Numbered from the stretch's first letter, positions 32,355 to 42,858 are shown. The stretch is 64,000 nucleotides of DNA from Hydrogenophaga sp. (GCF_025699295.1 NZ_JAILWB010000019.1:36903-100902); one strand, 5' to 3'. The notes: a model not told the origin generated them from the letters alone. A program made the numbers and translations.

Positions 32355-33650
32355 TCAGACCTTGCCGGTGGCCATGAAGTGCTGCAGCGCCTGGTCCAGT
32401 GCACCGGCGTCACCCTGATGCGCCAGATGGGCCTGCAGGCCGGCCAGCGCCTCGCGGCCCTGCTGTTGCAGTTGCGCAATCGCCTGGGCGGCTGCCTTGC
32501 CCGACGCAAAGCCGGTGCTCTGCAGCAGCAGCTCGCCGCCGGCATCGACCAGCTTGAAGTAGAACAGGCCATCCTTTTCGCGGTACTGCTTGAACGCGGG
32601 CGCTGCCGTCTTGGTGGCCCTGGTGGTGGCTGACGTCACAGTGCTGTCGAGCCGGCGCAGTCCCACAGCCTCGCGCAGCCGCGCCGTGAAGGGCGTGGCG
32701 ATCGCGCGGGCCTTGTCCGCGCCGGCCTTGAGGGTCTTTTCGATGCGTGCCGGGTCCTGGATGAGCTGGTCGTATACCTCGCGCAGCGGCGCGATCTCGT
32801 GGTCCAGGCGCTCGAACAGCATCTGTTTGGCGTCGCCCCAGGCGATGCCGTCGGCGTAGGCCTGGGCCAGCGCGGCGGTTTCGTCGGCGGAGGCGAAGGC
32901 CTGGTAGAGCTGGAACAGTGCCGAGCCCTCGGTGGTCTTGGGTTCGCCCGGCGCGCGCGAGTCGGTCAGGATGCCCATGATGAGCTTGCGCAGCTGTTCG
33001 CGCGGCACGAACAGCGGGATGGTGTTGTCGTAGCTCTTGCTCATCTTGCGGCCATCCAGGCCGGGCAGCGTGGCCACGTGGTCTTCGATCGCGGCCTCGG
33101 GCAGCGTGAAGTGCTCGCCGTACAGGTGGTTGAAGCTGGCGGCCATGTCGCGCGCCATCTCGATGTGCTGGATCTGGTCGCGCCCCACGGGCACCTGGTG
33201 CGCGTTGAACATCAGGATGTCGGCGGCCATCAGCACGGGGTACATGAAGAGGCCGGCGGTCACGCCAGCGTCCGGGTCTTCTCCTGCTGCGTTGTTCTTG
33301 TCCACCGATGCCTTGTAGGCATGCGCGCGGTTGAGCACGCCCTTGCCTGTGACGCAGGTGAGCAGCCAGGTGAGTTCGGGAATCTCGGGAATGTCGGACT
33401 GGCGGTAGAACGTGACGCGCTCGGGGTCGAGCCCGCAGGCCAGCCAGGTCGCCGCGATTTCCAGCGTGGAGCGCTGCACCCTTGCGGGTTCGCCTACCTT
33501 GATGAGCGCGTGGTAGTCGGCCAGAAAGTAAAAGCTTTCCACCTCGGCCAGGCGGCTGGCGCGCACGGTGGGGCGGATGGCGCCGACGTAGTTGCCCAGG
33601 TGGGGCGTGCCCGAAGTGGTGATGCCGGTGAGGACGCGTTGGGTTTTCAT
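32355..33650 (-). CDS. trpS: Tryptophanyl-tRNA synthetase with a YegP-like C-terminal domain
   Basis: The 431-residue class I synthetase has the HIGH-type motif TSGTPHLGNYVG and the KMSKS loop GRKMSKSYDNT. The catalytic part ends near residue 335. About 95 extra residues follow after a Thr/Ala-rich linker, with the pattern of a DUF1508/YegP domain (YREKDGLFYFKLVDAGG, STGFASGKAAAQAI). Typical bacterial TrpS is about 330-350 residues; long forms occur in Burkholderiales. The function of the tail is unknown. The ATG at 33650 fits the family start. The gene is next to the M50 protease gene with a 10-base gap. Confidence 0.94.
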   Translation of the reverse strand: MKTQRVLTGITTSGTPHLGNYVGAIRPTVRASRLAEVESFYFLADYHALIKVGEPARVQRSTLEIAATWLACGLDPERVTFYRQSDIPEIPELTWLLTCVTGKGVLNRAHAYKASVDKNNAAGEDPDAGVTAGLFMYPVLMAADILMFNAHQVPVGRDQIQHIEMARDMAASFNHLYGEHFTLPEAAIEDHVATLPGLDGRKMSKSYDNTIPLFVPREQLRKLIMGILTDSRAPGEPKTTEGSALFQLYQAFASADETAALAQAYADGIAWGDAKQMLFERLDHEIAPLREVYDQLIQDPARIEKTLKAGADKARAIATPFTARLREAVGLRRLDSTVTSATTRATKTAAPAFKQYREKDGLFYFKLVDAGGELLLQSTGFASGKAAAQAIAQLQQQGREALAGLQAHLAHQGDAGALDQALQHFMATGKV

Positions 33651-33660
33651 GGAGACGGGA

Positions 33661-34329
33661 TCAGAGCAGCAGCAGGCGGATGGGAGTGAGCAGCACTTCA
33701 ATGGCGCTGCCGGTGAGCATCATGAGCGGGCGCAGCCAGAGGTTGCCGACCACGCCGGAAATCACCAGGGCCATGACGATGAAGAAGCCCCAGGGCTCCA
33801 CGCGCGAGACCAGTTCGGCCTGCTTCCAGGGCAGCAGGCCGACCAGGATGCGGCCGCCGTCCAGCGGAGGCAGCGGGAACAGGTTGAAGGCGAACATGAC
33901 GAGATTGACCAGCAGGCCTGCCTGGCACATCTTGAGGAAGAATTCCTCCTCGACGCCACCGGCGAGCAGTACGTAAAACAGCACCGTCCAGCCGATGGCC
34001 TGCACGAGGTTGGCGCCCGGGCCGGCCAGGGCGACCCAGATCATGTCGCGCTTGGGGTTGCGCAGGCGACCGAAGTTCACCGGCACCGGTTTGGCGTAGC
34101 CGAACAGGAAGGCACCCGAGGTCGCGAAATACAGCAGCAGCGGCATCGCGATCGTGCCCAGCGGGTCGATGTGCTTGACCGGGTTGAGCGTGATGCGCCC
34201 CATCATCTCGGCGGTGTTGTCGCCGTAGTGCTTCGCGGCGTAGCCATGCGCCGCCTCGTGCAGCGTGATGGCGAACAGCACCGGGATGGCGTAGAGGGCG
34301 ACGGTTTGAACGATCAGGGCGAGGTCCAT
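33661..34329 (-). CDS. Site-2-protease-family membrane metalloprotease (M50)
   Basis: The 222-residue membrane protein has the zinc motif HEAAHGYAAKHYGD in the first helix region and the second catalytic motif in FNLFPLPPLDGGRI. About six hydrophobic segments are seen. There is no PDZ domain, so it belongs to the short M50 group rather than RseP. Members cut within membranes, but this group's substrates are unknown. It follows yciO and precedes trpS on the same strand. Confidence 0.9.
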   Translation of the reverse strand: MDLALIVQTVALYAIPVLFAITLHEAAHGYAAKHYGDNTAEMMGRITLNPVKHIDPLGTIAMPLLLYFATSGAFLFGYAKPVPVNFGRLRNPKRDMIWVALAGPGANLVQAIGWTVLFYVLLAGGVEEEFFLKMCQAGLLVNLVMFAFNLFPLPPLDGGRILVGLLPWKQAELVSRVEPWGFFIVMALVISGVVGNLWLRPLMMLTGSAIEVLLTPIRLLLL

Positions 34330-34390
34330 GGGGGGCGCTGCAAACAAACGCGTATTGTCCCAGACGGCACCCGGGCGCCGCCTGCGCGGT

Positions 34391-35026
34391 TCAGAGCCCC
34401 AGGCGGGCGAGCGCGCCCTGGCCGGTGCGCAGCACCTCGGGCTCGCCGCCCGTGCCCATGGGGGTGAGGTCGATCACGGTGGTGGGCTCCAGCGCGCAGG
34501 CGCCGGCGTCGATCACGCCCGCCAGGTCGTGCTCCAGGCGATCGCGAATGTCGTGCGCGTCGTTCAGCGGATCGGTCTCGTCCGGCAGGATCAGCGTGGT
34601 GGCCAGCAGCGGCGCGTTGTGCTGCTCCAGCAGGGCCTGCAGCGTGCGGTGTTCGGGCACGCGCAGGCCGATGGTCTTGCGCGACGGGTGGCTCACGCGG
34701 CGCGGCACTTCCTTGCTGGCCTCCAGGATGAAGGTGTAGGGGCCGGGCGTGGCCAGCTTGAGCAAGCGGTATTGCCGGTTGTCCACTTTGGCGTAGCTCG
34801 CCAGTTCGCTCAGGTCGCGGCAGAGCAGGGTGAGGTGGTGCTTGTCGTCCACCTGGCGGATGCGCCGCAGCCGGTCGGCCGCGGCCTTGTCGTCCAGGTG
34901 GCAGACCAGGGCGTAGCTGGAGTCGGTGGGCACGGCCAGCACGCCGCCGCGTTCCAGCAGTTGCACGGCCTGTTTCAGCAGCCGCGGTTGCGGGTTCTCG
35001 GGGTGGACTTCAAAGTACTGGGACAT
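34391..35026 (-). CDS. yciO: YciO-type Sua5/YrdC-family protein
   Basis: The 211-residue protein aligns well with E. coli YciO: MSQYFEVHPENPQPRL at the start, PTDSSYALVCHLDDKAA, TLLCRDLSELASYA and TPGPYTFILEASKEVPRR. The family shares the fold of threonylcarbamoyl-AMP synthase (TsaC/Sua5), the first enzyme of t6A synthesis, but YciO's own role is less clear. It lies near an RNase AM gene, as yciO does in E. coli, here with a DMT exporter between them. Confidence 0.88.
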   Translation of the reverse strand: MSQYFEVHPENPQPRLLKQAVQLLERGGVLAVPTDSSYALVCHLDDKAAADRLRRIRQVDDKHHLTLLCRDLSELASYAKVDNRQYRLLKLATPGPYTFILEASKEVPRRVSHPSRKTIGLRVPEHRTLQALLEQHNAPLLATTLILPDETDPLNDAHDIRDRLEHDLAGVIDAGACALEPTTVIDLTPMGTGGEPEVLRTGQGALARLGL

Positions 35027-35035
35027 GGCGCATTG

Positions 35036-35944
35036 TCAGGCTTCAGGCTGCTCCACCGGCAGGCGCCGGTCGCGTGCGGTGAGCCAGCTGGCGGTGGCGC
35101 CGCACAGCACGATCAGCACGATGCCGATGAGTTCGAGCTGCCCCGCGACGTGGCCGAACACCAGCCAGCCGCAGAACATCGCAAAACCGATCTGGCCATA
35201 CAGATAAGGGGTGAGCGTGGAGGCCTGCGTGCGCGCGAACGCCAGGATCAGCAGGAAATGGCCGACCGTGCCCATGAGGCCGATGAGGCACAGCAGCGCG
35301 AAGGTGGTGGCGTCGGGGATGGCCTGCCACACCAGCGGCAGTGCCAGGCTGGCCAGCAAGGCCCCGACCCAGCCGGTGTAGAAGTGCATGGTCATCGGGT
35401 CTTCGGTGCGGGCCATCTTGCTGGTGAGGATCTGGAACCAGGCGTAGGTGAACACCATCACCAGCGGCAGCAGGCTGGCCCAGCCGATCACGTCGCTACC
35501 GGGCTGCACCACGAGCAGGGCGCCGGTGAAGCCGCCAGCCACCAGCAGCCAGCGCGGCCAGGTGACGCGCTCGCGCAGGAACAGCGCGGCCAGCAGCGTG
35601 ACCACCAGTGGCGTGATCATGACGATGGCGGTGAACTCGCCCACCGGCATGTACTGCAGGGCCACGAACGACAGCGCGCTGACCGTCAGCAGCAGGCTGC
35701 CGCGCAGCAACTGGAAGCGCGGGTGCGCCGTCTGTACCAGGCTGCGCCCGCGCAGAGGCAGCATGACCGCAGTGACCACCACGGCATGGAACACATAGCG
35801 GAACCACACCGCCATGAGCACCGGCACGAAGGCCCCGACGTACTTGACCGTGGTGTCGAGCACGGCAAAGCAGGCTGTGGCAAGTACCAGGAACCCAATG
35901 CCCAGCGCCGCCTGAGCGGGCTTGTAGTGCGCCGGGGTCGCCAT
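35036..35944 (-). CDS. DMT-family (EamA) transporter
   Basis: The 302-residue membrane protein has ten hydrophobic segments in two EamA repeats (LVLATACFAVLDTTVKYVG in the first; VMVFTYAWFQILTSKMAR opening the second). Such proteins export or exchange small metabolites; the substrate cannot be read from sequence. The ATG at 35944 shares one base with the stop of the upstream RNase AM gene, so translation is coupled. yciO starts nine bases after its stop. Confidence 0.88.
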   Translation of the reverse strand: MATPAHYKPAQAALGIGFLVLATACFAVLDTTVKYVGAFVPVLMAVWFRYVFHAVVVTAVMLPLRGRSLVQTAHPRFQLLRGSLLLTVSALSFVALQYMPVGEFTAIVMITPLVVTLLAALFLRERVTWPRWLLVAGGFTGALLVVQPGSDVIGWASLLPLVMVFTYAWFQILTSKMARTEDPMTMHFYTGWVGALLASLALPLVWQAIPDATTFALLCLIGLMGTVGHFLLILAFARTQASTLTPYLYGQIGFAMFCGWLVFGHVAGQLELIGIVLIVLCGATASWLTARDRRLPVEQPEA

Positions 35945-36807
35945 TACTGAAGGATGCGCGGCTGCAGCAGTTCCCACACCGGCGTGACGCTGCCGGGCAG
36001 GTAGGGCAGGCTCCCCAGGTCGGTGTGGCTTTCCTCGGGGCTGTGAAAGTCGCTGCCGCGCGAGGCGAGCAGGTCGAACTCCTGGCAGAAGCCCGCGTAC
36101 TTGGCGTAATCGGCCTGGCCGTGTGCCCCGGTCATCACCTCCACGCCCTGGCCGCCGTGGGCCTTGAACTCGGTGAACAGCGCGTATTCCTCGGTGGCAG
36201 TGAACTTGTAGCGCCCCGGGTGAGCGATCACCGCCACGCCGCCGGCACCGGTGATCCAGCCCACCGCATCGCCCAGCGATGCCCAGCGGTGGGGCACGAA
36301 GCCGGGCTTGCCTTCGGTGATGTACTTGCGGAACACCTCGCTGATGTCCTTGCACACGCCCATCTCGACCAGGTAGCGCGCGAAATGCGAGCGCGAGATC
36401 AGATCCGGGTTGCCGACGAACTTCAGCGCGCCTTCATAGACGCCGGGAATGCCCACGCGCGCGAGACCGTCGCTCATCTCACGCGCGCGCTGCTCGCGTC
36501 CGCCGCGCGTGGCCTGCAGGCCCGCGAGCAATGCGGGGTTGGTGTGGTCCATGCCCAGCCCGACGATGTGCACCGTGACGCCCGCGAACGTGACCGACAC
36601 TTCGACACCGGTGAGGTAGGGCAGGCCGGCGGCGCGCGCCGCGGTGATCGCGCGGTCCTGGCCGCCGAGCTCGTCGTGGTCGGTCAGGGCCCAGAGCTCC
36701 ACGCCGTTGGTCCGGGCACGCTGCGCGAGCGCCTCGGGCGTGAGCGTGCCATCCGAGAGGACGGAGTGGCAATGCAGGTCGACGTTGATCAGTTGGGTCA
36801 CCGGCAC
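35944..36807 (-). CDS. rnm: PHP-domain 5'-3' exoribonuclease RNase AM (YciV)
   Basis: The 287-residue protein has the PHP metal motifs VDLHCHSVLSDGTL, ALTDHDELGG, HPGRYK and SDFHSPEE, all expected to bind metal. E. coli RNase AM (YciV) matures the 5' ends of rRNAs and degrades short oligonucleotides. The start is GTG at 36807; a second GTG two codons later is also possible. It is first in a leftward operon with the DMT gene, yciO, the M50 gene and trpS. Confidence 0.88.
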   Translation of the reverse strand: MPVTQLINVDLHCHSVLSDGTLTPEALAQRARTNGVELWALTDHDELGGQDRAITAARAAGLPYLTGVEVSVTFAGVTVHIVGLGMDHTNPALLAGLQATRGGREQRAREMSDGLARVGIPGVYEGALKFVGNPDLISRSHFARYLVEMGVCKDISEVFRKYITEGKPGFVPHRWASLGDAVGWITGAGGVAVIAHPGRYKFTATEEYALFTEFKAHGGQGVEVMTGAHGQADYAKYAGFCQEFDLLASRGSDFHSPEESHTDLGSLPYLPGSVTPVWELLQPRILQ

Positions 36808-36844
36808 ATTGTAGGTTTGGGCGCCTGGCCTTGCCGGCGTGCGG

Positions 36845-39694
36845 CTATCCGGTGTTTCTCAGGCCGGCTGCGATGCCGTTGATCGAGATGTGGATGCCGC
36901 GCTTGACGCGATCGTCGACGTTGGCGCCCTGGTCGCCCGCGCGGTGCCGTCGCACCAGCTCCACCTGCAGATGGTGCAGCGGGTCGATGTACGGGAAACG
37001 GTGGCGGATCGAGCGCTGCAGCGCGGCGTTGTTCACCAGGCGCTGCTTCACACCGGTGATCAGTGTCAGCGCGTCGGCGGTTCGCTGCCATTCGGCCTCG
37101 ATCGCCTTGAACACCTGGTTGCGCAGGCGCTTGTCGGGCACCAGTTCGGCATAGCGCGAGGCGAGTGCCAGGTCGCTTTTGGCCAGCACCATGTCCATGT
37201 TGGAAAGCAGGGTGCTGAAGAACGGCCATTGCTTCACCATTTTCTGCAGCAAGGCCTTTTGCGTGGCCACGCCTTTGGGGCCATCGCGGTGCAGGAAGGC
37301 GTGCACCGCCGAGCCGAAGCCGTACCAGCCCGGCAGCGTGAGGCGGCACTGGCCCCAGCTGAAGCCCCAGGGGATGGCGCGCAGGTCCTCGATCTTCTGT
37401 GTGGCCTTGCGCGAGGCCGGGCGCGAGCCGATGTTGAGCTCGGCGATTTCGCGGATCGGCGTGGCGGCGAAGAAGTACTCGGCAAAGCGCGGTGTGTCGT
37501 AGACCAGCGCGCGGTAGGCCGCCATGCTTGCGCGCGAGAGTTCGTCGGCCGCGGCCAGGAAGGCCTTGGGCGCGGCGCGGGTGGCCTGCAGCAGCGTGGC
37601 CTCCAGCGTGGCCGCCACCAGCGTTTCCAGGTTGCGCCGGCCGATCTCGGGGTTGGCGTACTTGGAGCCGATCACCTCACCCTGTTCGGTCAGCCGGATC
37701 TGCCCGCGCACCGTGCCCGGGGGCTGCGCCAGGATGGCCTGGAAACTCGGGCCACCACCGCGCCCGACGGTGCCGCCACGGCCATGGAACATGCGCAACT
37801 GGATCGGCTGCGGGCTGCCCTGGTTCAGCGCATCGAACAGCCCGACCAGCGCGGTCTCGGCGCGGTACAGCTCCCAGTTGCTGGTGAAGATGCCGCCGTC
37901 CTTGTTGCTGTCGGAGTACCCGAGCATGATGTCCTGCTCGCAGTAGCCGTCGGCGGCGCCGCGCTGGACCATGGCGCGCACACCCGGCAGGGCGTAGTAG
38001 TCGCGCATGATGGGTGCGGCGTTGCGCAAGTCCTCGATGGTCTCGAACAGCGGCACCACGATCAGGTCGCACACCGCGTCGTCGTGCAGCGTGCCGCGCA
38101 TCAGGCCGGTTTCCTTCTGCAGCAGAAGCACTTCCAGCAGGTCGCTCACCGTCTCGGTGTGGCTGATGATGGCGTGGCGGATCGCCTGCGCACCGAAGCG
38201 CGCGCGCCCGCTGCGCGCGGTTTCGAAGATGGCCAGCTCACCCTGCGTGTGCGCCGAGTAGCTCGCGCCCGGCACGCGCAGGGGGCGTGCATCGTCGAGC
38301 TGGCGCAGCAGCACGGCGCGCTTGCCGGCTTCGTCGAGCTGCGAATAGTGCGGTTCGATGCGCGCGATGGCGAGCAGCTCGGCCACCACCTCTTCGTGTT
38401 TGTCGGAGCTTTGCCGCAGATCGACGGTGGCGAGGTGAAAGCCGAACACCTGCACCGCGCGCATCAGCGGTTGCAGGCGCGCGCGCGCCAGTGCCGCGCC
38501 GTGGTGCGTCTTGAGCGAATCCTCGATGGTGCGCAAGTCGTCGAGCAGCTCGCCGGCATGGGTGTAGGGGTCCTGCGGTGCGACCGCGTGGCGGGCCGCG
38601 TCGCCTCCGGTCAGGGTCTTGAGCGTGGCGGCCAGTCGCGCGTACATGCCGGTGAGGGCGCGACGGTAGGGCTCGTCCTGGCGGTGGGCGTTGGTGTCGG
38701 GCGAGCGCTCGGCCAGCGCCTGCATGGCCGGGCTCACGCGGGCCAGCATGGCCGAGACCGAGAGCTCGGCGCCCAGGTGGTGCAACTGCGTGAGGTGGTG
38801 GCGCAGCACCATGTCGGCCTGGCTGTGCAGTGCGAGTTCGAGCGTGGGCGCGGTCACGTTGGGGTTGCCGTCGCGGTCGCCGCCGATCCACTGGCCCATG
38901 CGCAGGAAGGGTGCAATGGTGGCGTCGCCATCGCCTTCACCCAGGCCTTCCTCCAGTTCGCGGTACAGGCGCGGGATCTGCGTGAGGAAGGTGGCTTCGT
39001 AGTAGCTCAGGGCATTCTCGATCTCGTCGGCGACGGTGAGCTTGGTGAAACGCAGCAGGCGGGTCTGCCAGAGCTGGGTGACGCGCGCGCGGATCCGGGC
39101 CTCGTTGTCGGCGCGCTCGCGCGGCAGGTGTTGCGGGTCGTCGCGTTCGGTGAGCAGGCGCGCGATCGCGCGCTCGGCGTCCAGGATGCTCTTGCGCTGC
39201 ACTTCGGTGGGGTGCGCGGTGAGCACCGGCGAGATGTGGCTGCGCGCCAGCGTGCGCACCACCTCGGCCGGCGCGATGCCGGCCGCGCGCAGGCGCTCGA
39301 GCGTGCGCGCCAGGCTGCCTTCCTGCAGTTCGCCGGCCCGTTCGTGCACGGCGCGGCGGCGGATGTGGTGCCGGTCCTCGGCCAGGTTGGCCAGGTGGCT
39401 GAAGTAGGTGAAGGCGCGGATCACGCTCACGGTCTGGTCGCCGCTCAGGCCCTTGAGGAGCTTTTTCAGCGCCTTGTCGGCCTGCTCGTCCGCATGGCGG
39501 CGGAACGCCACCGAAAGCCGGCGGATCTGTTCGATCAGCTCGAAGGCGGCGCGGCCTTCCTGCTCGCGGATCACGTCACCCAGGATGCGGCCGAGCAGCC
39601 GGATGTCGTCGATCAGGGGCTGGTCCTTGTCGGCCCGTCCGGCGCTCTTCGATGGGGTGGATGCGGCAGCGGATCGGGCAGGCGTTCGGCTCAT
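36845..39694 (-). CDS. ppc: Phosphoenolpyruvate carboxylase
   Basis: The 949-residue enzyme adds bicarbonate to PEP to give oxaloacetate. The catalytic H161 is in [12 protein letters not shown]. The PEP/bicarbonate site [13 protein letters not shown], the loop after it (ILAQPPGTV), and the terminal NTG are present. Length is slightly above the usual 880-930 because of an Ala/Ser-rich N-terminal stretch (residues 1-25). The ATG at 39694 was taken; the open frame continues far upstream without family similarity. It diverges from hemC across 138 bases with an ATGCTAGCAT palindrome. Confidence 0.96.
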   Translation of the reverse strand: MSRTPARSAAASTPSKSAGRADKDQPLIDDIRLLGRILGDVIREQEGRAAFELIEQIRRLSVAFRRHADEQADKALKKLLKGLSGDQTVSVIRAFTYFSHLANLAEDRHHIRRRAVHERAGELQEGSLARTLERLRAAGIAPAEVVRTLARSHISPVLTAHPTEVQRKSILDAERAIARLLTERDDPQHLPRERADNEARIRARVTQLWQTRLLRFTKLTVADEIENALSYYEATFLTQIPRLYRELEEGLGEGDGDATIAPFLRMGQWIGGDRDGNPNVTAPTLELALHSQADMVLRHHLTQLHHLGAELSVSAMLARVSPAMQALAERSPDTNAHRQDEPYRRALTGMYARLAATLKTLTGGDAARHAVAPQDPYTHAGELLDDLRTIEDSLKTHHGAALARARLQPLMRAVQVFGFHLATVDLRQSSDKHEEVVAELLAIARIEPHYSQLDEAGKRAVLLRQLDDARPLRVPGASYSAHTQGELAIFETARSGRARFGAQAIRHAIISHTETVSDLLEVLLLQKETGLMRGTLHDDAVCDLIVVPLFETIEDLRNAAPIMRDYYALPGVRAMVQRGAADGYCEQDIMLGYSDSNKDGGIFTSNWELYRAETALVGLFDALNQGSPQPIQLRMFHGRGGTVGRGGGPSFQAILAQPPGTVRGQIRLTEQGEVIGSKYANPEIGRRNLETLVAATLEATLLQATRAAPKAFLAAADELSRASMAAYRALVYDTPRFAEYFFAATPIREIAELNIGSRPASRKATQKIEDLRAIPWGFSWGQCRLTLPGWYGFGSAVHAFLHRDGPKGVATQKALLQKMVKQWPFFSTLLSNMDMVLAKSDLALASRYAELVPDKRLRNQVFKAIEAEWQRTADALTLITGVKQRLVNNAALQRSIRHRFPYIDPLHHLQVELVRRHRAGDQGANVDDRVKRGIHISINGIAAGLRNTG

Positions 39695-39832
39695 GTCGGG
39701 GCGGTGTAGGGAGGGGGACAGGCGTGCGGACAAACGGGGCATGCTAGCATCCCGGACGCTCTGCCAGGTTACCAGTCGGGTACCGGAATTCCCGCGCCGT
39801 CCGGCCCTTCGCGCCCCTTTTCCCGACCCCGA

Positions 39833-40795
39833 ATGCGCCCATCTCCCTCCCTCCTGACCATCACCATCGCCACCCGCGAAAGCCGGCTGGCCCTGTGGCA
39901 GGCCGAACATGTCAAGGCGCTGCTCGAAGGTCTGGGTCACCGCGTCACCCTGCTGGGCATGACCACCCTGGGCGACCAGATTCTGGACCGCAGCCTCTCC
40001 AAGGTGGGCGGCAAGGGTCTGTTCGTGAAAGAGCTGGAACTCGCGCTGCAGGACGGTCGCGCGGACATCGCCGTGCACTCGCTCAAGGACGTGCCGATGG
40101 ACCTGCCACCCGGCTTTGCGCTGGCCTGCGTGATGGAGCGCGAGGACCCGCGCGATGCCTGGGTGTCGCCCCACTGCGCCGGCCTGGCGGACCTGCCAGC
40201 GGATGCGGTGGTGGGCACGTCCAGCCTGCGCCGCCAGGTGCTGTTGCGCGAAGCACTGAACCGGCTGGGGCGCGACGACGTACGCATCCAACCCCTGCGC
40301 GGCAATCTCGACACGCGACTGCGCAAGCTCGACGAGGGGGGCTACCACGCCATCGTGCTGGCCGCCGCAGGCCTCAAGCGCCTCGGCCTGGGCGCGCGCA
40401 TCCGCCATGTGTTCGACGCCGCCGAGTCGTTGCCGGCCGCAGGGCAGGGCGCACTCGGCATCGAGGTGCGGGCCGACCGGGCGGACCTGATCACCGCCCT
40501 GGCCCCCCTGGTGCACCTGCCGACATGGCTGCGCGTGGCGGCCGAGCGCACGGTCTCGCGCGCCATGGGGGGCAGCTGCTCCATGCCTCTGGCTGCGTAC
40601 GCCGACTGGCTGCCCGCGGGAGGCCTCTCGCTCGAAGCGGCCTGGGGCGATCCCGACGGCGTGCAGCCGGTGGTGCGGGCCAGTGGCAATGCCCATGTTC
40701 AGAGCCTGGACGAGGCCGAGGCGCTCGGCCAACGCGTGGCCCTCGCGCTGCGCGCGGCGGGTGCGGTGCCACCACCACCCGACGCAGGGGCCTGA
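39833..40795 (+). CDS. hemC: Hydroxymethylbilane synthase (porphobilinogen deaminase)
   Basis: The 320-residue enzyme links four porphobilinogens into hydroxymethylbilane. Seen are the N-terminal [13 protein letters not shown], the [17 protein letters not shown] loop, the catalytic Asp in HSLKDVP, and the dipyrromethane-binding Cys in [10 protein letters not shown]. It opens the hemCDXY operon; hemD starts three bases after the stop. Confidence 0.96.
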   Translation: MRPSPSLLTITIATRESRLALWQAEHVKALLEGLGHRVTLLGMTTLGDQILDRSLSKVGGKGLFVKELELALQDGRADIAVHSLKDVPMDLPPGFALACVMEREDPRDAWVSPHCAGLADLPADAVVGTSSLRRQVLLREALNRLGRDDVRIQPLRGNLDTRLRKLDEGGYHAIVLAAAGLKRLGLGARIRHVFDAAESLPAAGQGALGIEVRADRADLITALAPLVHLPTWLRVAAERTVSRAMGGSCSMPLAAYADWLPAGGLSLEAAWGDPDGVQPVVRASGNAHVQSLDEAEALGQRVALALRAAGAVPPPPDAGA

Positions 40796-40798
40796 ACC

Positions 40799-41665
40799 GT
40801 GGCCGGCGGGGGCGACCGGAGCGCTGGAGCGATCCGCCTGGAGCGGCTCGTGGTCACGCGGCCGGCGCCCGAGGCGGCCACCTGGGTCAGCGCCCTGCGC
40901 GAGCAGGGCTGGCCCGCGCACGCACTGCCACTGATCCAGATCACCGAACCACCGTCGCCCGACGACCTCGCCACGCTGCACCACTGGCGCACGCACTGGG
41001 CGCAGGCCGACGCCATCCTGTTCGTCAGCACGGCGGCGGTGCAGCATTTCTTCGCCCGCGGCGTGAGCGCTCCGCCAGCGTCCAGCCGCACGCGCTTCTG
41101 GGCGCCCGGTCCGGGCACCGCGCGCCAGCTCGCGCAGGCCCTCGCGGCAATGGGTCTGCCGGTCGGGCGCATCGATGCGCCCGACGACGACGCCGGGCAG
41201 TTTGATTCCGAACATCTCTGGCCCCGGGTGCGATCGCAGGTCGGCCCCGGTCGTACCGTGCTGATCGTGCGCGGCGCGTCGACCCTGGGGCTGCCTCCCG
41301 CCGATCCACCGGGGGTGCCCGGCAGCGGCCGCGGCTGGCTGATCGAACAATGTGTTGCCGCGGGCGCCCAGGTGCAGGGCTGCGTGGCCTACGCGAGGCA
41401 GGTGCCGGTGCTTTCGGCGGACGAGCAGGCCTGGGTCGACAGCGCTACCGGCGAAGACAGCGCCTGGCTGTTCAGCAGTTCTGAAGCATTGCTGCCGCTG
41501 CACGCGCTGCAACCGACCCGAGATTGGTCACACGCGGGCGCGCTGGCGACGCACCCGCGCATTGCCACCGCCGCGCGGCAGGCCGGCTTCGGGCGCGTGG
41601 TGCAGACCCGACCCACGCTGCCCGACGTGGTGCGCGCTCTAGAATCGGGCTGGACCCGACCATGA
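40799..41665 (+). CDS. hemD: Uroporphyrinogen-III synthase
   Basis: The 288-residue protein begins with GTG at 40799 and has the poorly conserved HemD two-lobe pattern: [22 protein letters not shown] at the start, [23 protein letters not shown], and [13 protein letters not shown] near the end. It closes and inverts ring D of hydroxymethylbilane. The central segment has an insertion rich in Asp and Gly. The stop overlaps the hemX start (ATGA at 41662). Confidence 0.9.
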   Translation: MAGGGDRSAGAIRLERLVVTRPAPEAATWVSALREQGWPAHALPLIQITEPPSPDDLATLHHWRTHWAQADAILFVSTAAVQHFFARGVSAPPASSRTRFWAPGPGTARQLAQALAAMGLPVGRIDAPDDDAGQFDSEHLWPRVRSQVGPGRTVLIVRGASTLGLPPADPPGVPGSGRGWLIEQCVAAGAQVQGCVAYARQVPVLSADEQAWVDSATGEDSAWLFSSSEALLPLHALQPTRDWSHAGALATHPRIATAARQAGFGRVVQTRPTLPDVVRALESGWTRP

Positions 41666-42858
41666 GCGCCGAAACCCCCGACCCCTTGCCCGCCACGGCA
41701 CCCGCGCCGGCACCTGCCGTTGCGCCTGCCACGCTGGCCGAACCCGTGAGCGTGCGCCGCGCCGGTGTGGGCATCGTCGCCTGGCTGGCCTTGCTGATGG
41801 CTGCCCTGGCGCTCGTGCTGACCGGCCTGCTCTGGCAGAAGCTGGGTTTCACCCAGCAGGAACTGGCGCGCCGCAGCCAGGACACCGCCGCCCAGGCGGT
41901 GGAGGCGCGCACGCTGGCCGCGCAGGCCGAGGCCCTGACGCAGGAATTGCAGGCGCGGCTGGCGGTGGCGGAGTTGCGCCTGTCCGAGGTCAGCCTGCAA
42001 CGCAGCCAGCTGGAAGAACTCATGCTCTCGCTGTCGCGCTCGCGCGACGACAACCTCGTGCAGGACCTCGAGTCCGCGCTGCGCCTGGCGCAGCAACAGG
42101 CGCAGCTCACGGGCAGCGCGCAGCCGCTGGTGTCGGCGTTGCAGGCGGCCGACCAGCGCATCGCGCGCGCCGCGCAGCCGCGCCTGAACCCGGTGCAGCG
42201 AGCGATCGCGCGCGACATCCGGCGCATTCAGGGGGCGTCGCTGGCCGACATTCCCGCGCTCGTCCTGCAGCTCGACGAACTGGCCCGGCAGGTGGACGAA
42301 TGGCCACTGCTCAACCAGGTGGGGCAGCGTGCTGCCGCCACGCCCGCAGGCAAGGCGAAGGCCACCCGCGCGGCGCCGGCATCCGACCCGGCTGCCACCC
42401 CGCCCGTGGAGCCTGCGCTGGACGCTGGTGACAGCGCCCAGGAGACCGGCGATGGCTTCGGCCTGAACTGGAAGAGCGTCTCGGACAACTGGAATGCCTT
42501 CTGGGCGCGCCTGTGGGCCGATGTGTCGCGCAGCGGTCGCGAACTCGTGCGAGTGAGCCGCATCGACCGACCCGAGGCGGTGTTGCTGGCGCCCGACCAG
42601 GCGCTGTTCATGCGCGAGAACCTCAAACTGCGGTTGCTCAATGCCCGCCTGGGCCTGCTGGCCCGGCACATGCAGGCCAGCCAGGCCGATCTGGCCGCCG
42701 TCGAGAGCGCGCTGACACGCTACTTCGACAGCGCCGCGCCCCGCGTGAGCAGCGCGCAGGCGACCCTGTCGCGCCTGCGCAAGGACCTCGTGGACAGCGA
42801 TCTTCCCCGCCCCGATGAAACCCTCACGGCGCTGGCCGCCGCCGCGGGAGGGCGCTGA
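41662..42858 (+). CDS. hemX: HemX-like membrane-anchored coiled-coil protein
   Basis: The 398-residue protein has an Ala/Pro-rich N-terminus, one membrane helix (about residues 35-60), a long coiled coil rich in Gln, Glu, Ala and Leu (65-150), and the HemX C-terminal domain. Databases often label such proteins uroporphyrinogen-III C-methyltransferase, but no SAM-binding methylase domain is visible, so that label should not be taken as activity. It lies between hemD and hemY with overlaps at both ends. It may scaffold heme enzymes at the membrane. Confidence 0.87.
   Translation: MSAETPDPLPATAPAPAPAVAPATLAEPVSVRRAGVGIVAWLALLMAALALVLTGLLWQKLGFTQQELARRSQDTAAQAVEARTLAAQAEALTQELQARLAVAELRLSEVSLQRSQLEELMLSLSRSRDDNLVQDLESALRLAQQQAQLTGSAQPLVSALQAADQRIARAAQPRLNPVQRAIARDIRRIQGASLADIPALVLQLDELARQVDEWPLLNQVGQRAAATPAGKAKATRAAPASDPAATPPVEPALDAGDSAQETGDGFGLNWKSVSDNWNAFWARLWADVSRSGRELVRVSRIDRPEAVLLAPDQALFMRENLKLRLLNARLGLLARHMQASQADLAAVESALTRYFDSAAPRVSSAQATLSRLRKDLVDSDLPRPDETLTALAAAAGGR

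Noticed and set aside
33592..39709. Long plus-strand frames opposite the M50 protease, yciO, the DMT gene, the RNase AM gene and ppc
   Set aside because: All show the same His/Gln/Arg/Ala-rich shadow composition and no conserved family residues.
39695..41512. Upstream extension of the ppc frame by about 600 residues
   Set aside because: The extension runs antisense through hemC and hemD and has no similarity to PEP carboxylase; the ATG at 39694 fits the family.
41640..41645. TAGAAT just before hemX as an internal promoter
   Set aside because: It lies within the hemD coding end, has no -35, and the hemD-hemX overlap already explains expression.
41662..42858. Uroporphyrinogen-III C-methyltransferase activity for the HemX-like protein
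   Set aside because: No SAM-dependent tetrapyrrole methylase domain is visible; only a membrane helix, coiled coil and HemX domain.
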